The notes below the pieces were generated by a model, which worked only from the letters and a program-made list of their open reading frames with translations, did not search any database and was not told the DNA's origin. From Dialister sp900541485 (GTDB lineage: Bacteria; Bacillota; Negativicutes; Veillonellales; Dialisteraceae), in assembly GCA_965119665.1 (NCBI GenBank), contig OZ221974.1, positions 1,553,611 to 1,617,610 of the forward strand: 64,000 nucleotides of DNA, given 5' to 3'. Positions 59,502 to 64,000 of this stretch are shown piece by piece. The first letter of the stretch is position 1. Each line of letters starts with the position of its first letter. Position numbers and translations under genes: made by a program.

Positions 59502-60336
59502 GGGATTTATATGCTTATGGCGAAAAACGAAAGATGATCCAATATGGTTTAACAGCACAGCAGAACAGAAAGTCCTATTCATCACACTGCTTTTTATGGC
59601 GCGGTGGAAAGAGCAGAAATACGACATTTACGGCGAAACGATAACGCTGAATCCCGGACAATTTATAACCTCATATGCAGAAATAAAAAAATTGACCGGA
59701 AAAGATATTTCCATCAGGAATGTGAGAACAGGAATTGACCGCTTCGAGAAACTCGGATTTCTGACAAGGCAAGTGACAAGGCGAGGAACACTTGTGACCA
59801 TAGTTAATTGGGATAAATACCAAGACAAAAACTATGAGGGTGACAAGGAAACTGACATTGAACTGACAAGCGACCGACATGCCCATAAAAGAACAAAGAA
59901 ACCATGTAACCAAGAAACAAAGAAACCAAGTAACCAAAATACATCCCACCTAATCCTCCAAAAGGGGAAGGAGGGAGAGAGCAAAAAGAATCTGTCTCCA
60001 GAATGGAGTGAGCTTGTAGCCTCGTTCGCAGGAAAGAATGAGGAGTTGGCGGAAGCACTCCGGGAGTGGATCGCCATGAGGATTGAAATGGCAAGAAAGA
60101 GAAAAGAAGTATTCGGTATCCGGGCAGCGAAGATGGCGCTCAAAAGCCTGCACAAACTATCAGGCGGCAGCGAGCTCAAGGCACTGGAAATCGTAAATCA
60201 AGGCATCGAGCATTCCTGGAAGGGCTTTTATCCCCTGCGTGACAGCAAGCGGGACAGACAAAATGAAACGGTCCGGGAATCACTGGAGCGGTCAATGCAG
60301 GTACTCGACCGAGAAATGGAGGAGATGCCATTTTGA
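59491..60336 (+). CDS. Phage replication initiation protein (DnaD-like winged helix)
   Basis: 281 residues from ATG 59491. The N-terminal winged helix has KGFICLWRKTKDDPIWF and FEKLGFLTRQVTRRGTLVTIVNWDKYQ, the usual head of phage replisome organisers. The middle is low-complexity and polar; the C-terminal helical part has ALREWIAMRIEMARKRKE and LKALEIVNQGIEHSWKGF. It should bind the phage origin and recruit the helicase with the next gene product. Confidence 0.85.
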   Translation: MEDKGFICLWRKTKDDPIWFNSTAEQKVLFITLLFMARWKEQKYDIYGETITLNPGQFITSYAEIKKLTGKDISIRNVRTGIDRFEKLGFLTRQVTRRGTLVTIVNWDKYQDKNYEGDKETDIELTSDRHAHKRTKKPCNQETKKPSNQNTSHLILQKGKEGESKKNLSPEWSELVASFAGKNEELAEALREWIAMRIEMARKRKEVFGIRAAKMALKSLHKLSGGSELKALEIVNQGIEHSWKGFYPLRDSKRDRQNETVRESLERSMQVLDREMEEMPF

Positions 60337-60884
60337 TGGACGATAAATTAACGGAGAAATCGCTGGCGATCATGCAGACGGTATATCCGACATTCACGGA
60401 TAAGCAAATGGCTGTTTACTGCAAGCTTTTAGGGAACTTTCCCGGCGTAGTAGTATCAAAGGCCATCGGAGAACTCATTCGGACGAGCGAATCCGGATAC
60501 GCGCCGCCAGTAGGAAAAATATGCGGCCTATGCAAGAAAATCATCAATCAATCGCAAGGCAAAGAGGAACTGACCGGAGCGGACGCATGGGGGGAGGTAA
60601 GATACGTCATCACAAAAATCGGGCCGTATGCAGCGAAAGACTACCGGTGGAAAGACAAGGTGGCAGAGGAAGTGGCAAGATCCATCGGACTTGATACGCT
60701 GTTTTCTATGACCGCCGGAACGGAAGAAGATGTGATCCGGGGGCAGTTTTTGAAAATGTATGAAGGGAAATCAAGCTCCGCCGGAAACCGAAACCGGATA
60801 GAGGTCCTATTGGCCGACGGGAAAGTCAAAGAAATTACACAGAAAATCAGCGAAAAATTACAAATAGCAGGAGGCAAACAATGA
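60333..60884 (+). CDS. Helicase loader/inhibitor-like protein (G39P-like)
   Basis: 183 residues. YPTFTDKQMAVYCKLLGNFPGVVVSKAI followed by YAPPVGKICGLCKKI resembles the G39P-type family, small proteins that control loading of the replicative helicase. The C-terminal half is helical and basic. It overlaps its neighbours by four bases on each side. The family match is moderate. Confidence 0.7.
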   Translation: MMDDKLTEKSLAIMQTVYPTFTDKQMAVYCKLLGNFPGVVVSKAIGELIRTSESGYAPPVGKICGLCKKIINQSQGKEELTGADAWGEVRYVITKIGPYAAKDYRWKDKVAEEVARSIGLDTLFSMTAGTEEDVIRGQFLKMYEGKSSSAGNRNRIEVLLADGKVKEITQKISEKLQIAGGKQ

Positions 60885-61270
60885 ACAGAGTGCAGGTTAT
60901 GGGAAATCTCGGAAAGGATCCGGAAATCAAAGTAACGAACGGTGGAAAGACGGTGGCAAGGCTATCGGTGGCAGTAAACCGCAAGTATACCGATTCGCAA
61001 GGAGAGGAAAAGCAATACACAGAATGGGTAAATGTAGTGGCATGGGGCAAGCTCGCAGAGGCAGCCGGAAACGAATTGCAAAAAGGCGACTACATATACG
61101 CGGAAGGGCGGTATTCCACTCGGAGTTACGAGAAAAATGACGAGACGCGATACTTCACCGAAGTCTTCGCAAGTGTAATTGCGAGGCCAATCGGAAGCGG
61201 AGCAGATAAACAAGGTGTCTACATAAACGCCGGTCACAAAGTTCACAGACTTCGGTCAGGCGGAATATGA
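60881..61270 (+). CDS. ssb: Single-strand DNA-binding protein (acidic tip out of frame)
   Basis: 129 residues with a complete OB fold: MNRVQVMGNLGKDPEIKV, VARLSVAVNRKY, YTEWVNVVAWGKLAEAAGNEL and GDYIYAEGRYSTRSYE. Residues after 108 diverge and the frame ends HRLRSGGI. In the +1 frame (61227-61322) a sequence runs through FGQAEYEPGEIPKK to EYDQDDIPF, the classical acidic SSB tip. So the tip lies one frame away. This is a frameshift mutation, sequencing error or recoding. Confidence 0.85.
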   Translation: MNRVQVMGNLGKDPEIKVTNGGKTVARLSVAVNRKYTDSQGEEKQYTEWVNVVAWGKLAEAAGNELQKGDYIYAEGRYSTRSYEKNDETRYFTEVFASVIARPIGSGADKQGVYINAGHKVHRLRSGGI

Positions 61271-61337
61271 GCCGGGAGAAATTCCAAAGAAAGAATACGA
61301 CCAAGACGATATACCGTTTTAACAGAGGAGAGTGGAC

Positions 61338-61409
61338 ATGGAAGATTTATTGCCTATCATTGTTGCTGTGCTTGCAGCATATCTTTTGTGGGACGTGTGG
61401 AGAAGTTAG
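61338..61409 (+). CDS. Tiny membrane peptide (23 aa)
   Basis: ATG 61338 behind GAGGAGAGTG. One hydrophobic helix (LLPIIVAVLAAYLLWDVW). Its stop is one base before the RusA ATG. Common type of small phage ORF; may be untranslated. Confidence 0.4.
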   Translation: MEDLLPIIVAVLAAYLLWDVWRS

Positions 61410-61823
61410 ATGGAATTTATTGTTGAAGGAGAGCCGCAAGGGAAAGCAAGACCACGTTTCAGCAGAAGGAGCGGAACAGTTTACACGCCGGCCAAAACAG
61501 CGAAGTATGAAAAAGAGATTCGACAAGCCTATCTTGCCGCCGGAGGAAAAATGATTCCCGAGGGCAGTTATGCGGTGGTAATTATGGATGCTTATTTTGA
61601 AATTCCGAAATCTTATACCAAAGGAAAGCGGTTGTCGTGCGAGATTAATATCAATCGTCCGGACAAGAAGCCGGATATAGACAATGTACTCAAGGTGGTA
61701 TTGGATGCACTAAACAGGGTGGCCTATGAAGATGACAAGCAGGTAATAGAAGTCATCTGCCGTAAGTGGTATTCGCGGAGCAGCGGTTTCTTGAAAGTAC
61801 AAATACTGGAGGATAAACGATGA
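61410..61823 (+). CDS. rusA: RusA-family Holliday junction resolvase
   Basis: 137 residues. FIVEGEPQGKARPRF at the N-terminus and the acidic motif RPDKKPDIDNVLKVVLDALN then AYEDDKQVIEV; the three Asp of the active site are present. It resolves recombination junctions. Overlaps DUF3310 by four bases. Confidence 0.93.
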   Translation: MEFIVEGEPQGKARPRFSRRSGTVYTPAKTAKYEKEIRQAYLAAGGKMIPEGSYAVVIMDAYFEIPKSYTKGKRLSCEININRPDKKPDIDNVLKVVLDALNRVAYEDDKQVIEVICRKWYSRSSGFLKVQILEDKR

Positions 61824-62059
61824 TAGACATGGTTAACAGGCCGCCGCACTATAACAAAGGAAAGGTAGAGTGTATAGACGCACTGGAAGCAGCGACGTGC
61901 GACTTGAAGGGGATAGAAGCAATATGCACAGCCAATGCAATTAAATATTTGTGGCGGTGGCGGCAGAAAAACGGAATTGAGGACTTAAAAAAGGCAAAGT
62001 GGTATATCAATCACTTAATTGAAAAAGAAGGGGAAGAAAATGGAAGGCACATTGATTAA
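61820..62059 (+). CDS. DUF3310 phage protein
   Basis: 79 residues with the family signature VNRPPHYNKGKVECIDALEAA and IKYLWRWRQKNGIEDLKKAKWYINHL. The small phage protein has no assigned enzymatic role. GGAGG is seven bases upstream of the ATG. Confidence 0.88.
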   Translation: MIDMVNRPPHYNKGKVECIDALEAATCDLKGIEAICTANAIKYLWRWRQKNGIEDLKKAKWYINHLIEKEGEENGRHID

Positions 62060-62372
62060 GCAAAAAGAAATCTGCAAGTGGTGCGGTAAAGAATTCGTGA
62101 CCTTCGAGCGAATCCCCGGTGGAGGCATAAGAGGAAGGTACTATTGTTGTATTGACCATACTTGCAAGGCGTTGGCAAAGGAAAAAGAAGAGGAAGGAAA
62201 AGAAGTCAAAAAGGAAAGAAAAAGAATATCGGCAAGGGCAGCGCGAGAATGCCCGGTATGTGGTATGAAGTTCCGGCCGCAGAGTGAGGAATCAATCTAT
62301 TGTGACCGCTGCAAATACATCGGGTGGGCAAAGAGAAACCGGTTAATGGCAGAAAGAAAAAACATGAGGTGA
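62040..62372 (+). CDS. Zinc-finger-like phage protein
   Basis: 110 residues from ATG 62040 (AAGGGG upstream). Two Cys clusters: ICKWCGKEF with YYCCIDHTC, then CPVCGMKF with YCDRCKY. A charged helix links them. Role unknown, a small DNA or RNA binding protein is plausible. Confidence 0.7.
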   Translation: MEGTLIKQKEICKWCGKEFVTFERIPGGGIRGRYYCCIDHTCKALAKEKEEEGKEVKKERKRISARAARECPVCGMKFRPQSEESIYCDRCKYIGWAKRNRLMAERKNMR

Positions 62373-62376
62373 ATGC

Positions 62377-62895
62377 ATGGAAGGAATGAGACCGAATCAT
62401 TATTATCACGGGGATCCTACCTACGAAGGTGCCAAAAACAATATATCTGAGGAAGTCCGGAAGAAGGAAAAAGAGATAAGAGATTTTTTTGAAGGGCTTA
62501 GAAGTGACAGTAATCGAATGCGGTCACTGCAAGAGTTAATCAAACAGTATGAAATTGATTTAGCAGGCGTGCAGGCGTGCCGGTATGATAAAGAACATGT
62601 GACCGGCGGCATGCCGGGAGACTTATCAGATTTAGTTATCCGGATAGAGGAAAGGCTGCAAAGTCAGAGAAAACACTTGCTTGCATTGTATGCGGAAGTC
62701 GCAGAGAAAAGGGATAGAGCGTATAGATACTTGTCGTTGTTAGGAAACCGGGCAGAAGAGCAGTCAATCTTAATGGACAGATACATTGTAGGGGAATCTT
62801 GGGAAAGAATTGCAAGGAATCATCATTACGAAAGAGATTATTGCATGCAGTTAAGGAACCGGGCAATCCGTCATATTGCAGAAAAACATTTTTGA
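62377..62895 (+). CDS. Sigma-like late transcription regulator (ArpU/RinA-type)
   Basis: 172 residues, helical. The C-terminal region RAEEQSILMDRYIVGESWERIARNHHYERDYCMQLRNRAI looks like a sigma region-4 or RinA/ArpU helix-turn-helix, which drive phage late genes. The last gene before a terminator and a candidate late promoter with tandem repeats. Exact family not certain. Confidence 0.75.
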   Translation: MEGMRPNHYYHGDPTYEGAKNNISEEVRKKEKEIRDFFEGLRSDSNRMRSLQELIKQYEIDLAGVQACRYDKEHVTGGMPGDLSDLVIRIEERLQSQRKHLLALYAEVAEKRDRAYRYLSLLGNRAEEQSILMDRYIVGESWERIARNHHYERDYCMQLRNRAIRHIAEKHF

Positions 62896-62900
62896 AACAT

Positions 62901-62933
62901 CTCGTATTTTCTCGTATTTGAAAGTAGTATAAT
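62901..62933 (+). promoter_or_regulatory. Candidate phage late promoter with tandem repeats
   Basis: CTCGTATTTT (62901-62910) and CTCGTATTTG (62911-62920) precede TATAAT (62928-62933) with no proper -35. This is the layout of an activator-dependent promoter, and the sigma-like gene just upstream is a natural activator. Confidence 0.65.
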
Positions 62934-62958
62934 GATAATATAAAAGTGTATTAAACAG

Positions 62959-62981
62959 ACCGCCGGAAAGGGCGGTTTTTT
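62959..62981 (+). terminator. Terminator after the early arm
   Basis: ACCGCC / GGCGGT stem with a GGAAAG loop then T5. It lies 25 bases after the candidate late promoter. Confidence 0.85.
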
Positions 62982-63047
62982 ATTGCCGTGAAGTCGGACA
63001 AAGTACAACAATTCGCAAATGAGTCGCAAATTGAAAGGAGAACAGAA

Positions 63048-64000
63048 GTGATAGAGCAGAATGTGGCACGTGTGGTCTATAAGGGAGACGGAAGAACGAA
63101 AGAGTTTCCATTCTCGTTCCCGGTGTTGGATAGGAAATTTATTGTTGTTGTCATATCGGACAAAGACGGTAGAGAGAAAACGCTGAAAAGTGATTACTAT
63201 GTAGACATGGACAAGCATGTAGTCCTGTATCCCGGATATCCGAAAGGAGAAGAACCGGCAGAAGCAGAACGGCCGGCTGTATTGGCACCGGGGGAAAAGA
63301 TTGTTATCTACCGTAACACGCCGGTATCGCAGTTGACATCGCTCGGGGATAAGTGGCCGTTCGACGTTTGCGAGAAAGCACTGGATAAACTGACGATGAT
63401 TGACCAAGAGAATAAAGAGTCTATTTCCCGGACAGTAAGATTGGCAGGAGCAACGGAAGAAGTGGAAGTAGTATTACCACCTCCGGAAAAAGACACGGCT
63501 ATCGGATGGTCGGAAGATGGGAAATCTGTTATCAATGTACCGGTGAAACGGTGGCAGGAAGAGGCAAGAGCGGTAGCGGCAGAAGCACAGACGCAGGCGT
63601 CTATGGCAATGACCTATAAAGAAGAGTCCAAAGAGGCACGCAGTAAAGCAGAGCAGTCGGAAGAAAAGGCAAGAGAATATGCCGATAGAGCGGTTATGGC
63701 GGAAACGAAAGTACGCGGATACGCTACAGTGGCCGAAGAAAAACATAATGCATTTGTAAAATCGGCAGAAACCGCCAAGAATGAAATCAATGCTCTTAGT
63801 GAAGAAGTTAAAGCCGGTATTACACTGACAGGAGGAGAGCAGCAGAATCTTATCAAAGGGAATGCGACTGATGCTATAGAGAGTGTAAGGAAGCAAGGGA
63901 TAGACGAAACGGAGCGAGTCAAGGCGCAGGGAAAAACGTTAATACAAGATGTACAAAAGGCGCAAGGCGGCGCAGAAACGGCAGCAAGGGAGGCAAGAAC
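63048..64000 (+). CDS. Phage tail-fibre-like protein (3' end missing)
   Basis: GTG 63048 behind AAAGGAG; the frame is open to the end of the window (317 codons). The N-terminus MIEQNVARVVYKGDGRTKEFPFSFPVLD, followed by a small beta domain, matches the T7 gp17-like tail-fibre N-terminal domain. From about residue 160 a long Ala/Glu/Lys coiled coil starts (SKAEQSEEKAREYADRAV). The receptor-binding part must lie beyond the window. Confidence 0.8.
   Translation, partial: MIEQNVARVVYKGDGRTKEFPFSFPVLDRKFIVVVISDKDGREKTLKSDYYVDMDKHVVLYPGYPKGEEPAEAERPAVLAPGEKIVIYRNTPVSQLTSLGDKWPFDVCEKALDKLTMIDQENKESISRTVRLAGATEEVEVVLPPPEKDTAIGWSEDGKSVINVPVKRWQEEARAVAAEAQTQASMAMTYKEESKEARSKAEQSEEKAREYADRAVMAETKVRGYATVAEEKHNAFVKSAETAKNEINALSEEVKAGITLTGGEQQNLIKGNATDAIESVRKQGIDETERVKAQGKTLIQDVQKAQGGAETAAREAR

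Larger units (their letters stand above)
50330..64000. mobile_element. Prophage (left end; incomplete in window)
   Basis: Integrase, divergent S24 repressor and Cro-like gene, YqaJ/RecT recombination module, replication proteins, SSB, RusA, DUF3310, a sigma-like regulator and a tail-fibre-like gene form a siphovirus-style temperate prophage. The early arm uses many short overlapping genes, unlike the flanks. Confidence 0.95.

Overview
The window reads as the chromosome of a diderm Firmicute (class Negativicutes, probably a Dialister- or Veillonella-like member of the Veillonellales). The evidence is a low-GC Firmicute gene set (rimP-nusA-ylxR-ylxQ-infB-rbfA, rpoD, a CIRCE-controlled groESL, ylbF) together with outer-membrane lipopolysaccharide export genes (lptB and an LptF/LptG permease) and phosphatidylethanolamine synthesis genes. 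The genus is inference; no rRNA gene is present to test it.

Core region 1-50,240. It opens with LPS export (79-1915), a DUF3084 protein and a YqgF/RuvX-like nuclease. A two-tRNA unit, rpoD, rplS, a trmL-ylbF-murB operon and groESL follow. Next come an aldehyde dehydrogenase and a divergent basic protein made of three Tudor/SH3-like modules. An overlapping operon of two CobT-family proteins plus a LarC-like protein (14,625-17,459) is probably cobamide or nicotinate-nucleotide related. A ten-tRNA operon (17,655-18,526) precedes a KtrB/KtrA-type potassium uptake pair, polA-coaE-lytic transglycosylase, and the long rimP-nusA-infB-rbfA-nrnA-truB-ribF translation cluster. An aminotransferase, a 2-hydroxyacid dehydrogenase facing a polysaccharide-deacetylase-like gene, an SDR, a DUF4198 exported protein and a coiled-coil membrane protein follow. 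The core ends with murI, a CofE-like protein, rpmB, recG and a cell-envelope operon (WecG/TagA glycosyltransferase, psd, pssA, GT2, surE). Many transcription units end in clear hairpin/T-tract terminators.

Prophage region about 50,330-64,000 (runs off the end). A prophage is inserted at the 3' end of tRNA-Leu(CAA). The leftward arm carries integrase, an Abi_2/AbiF HEPN protein with its own upstream promoter-RNA-terminator unit, a DUF805 membrane protein, a small exported protein and an S24 repressor. The rightward early arm carries a Cro-like regulator, small ORFs, an excisionase-like protein, a LysM membrane protein, YqaJ exonuclease and RecT, replication proteins, SSB, RusA, DUF3310 and a sigma-like/late regulator. 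A repeat-bearing candidate late promoter then precedes a truncated tail-fibre-like gene.

The observations most worth following are the AbiF-ncRNA unit, the CobT-CobT-LarC operon, the triple Tudor-like protein, the SSB whose acidic DDIPF tip sits in another frame, a symmetric divergent promoter at 35.75 kb, and a structured intergenic element at 40.2 kb.
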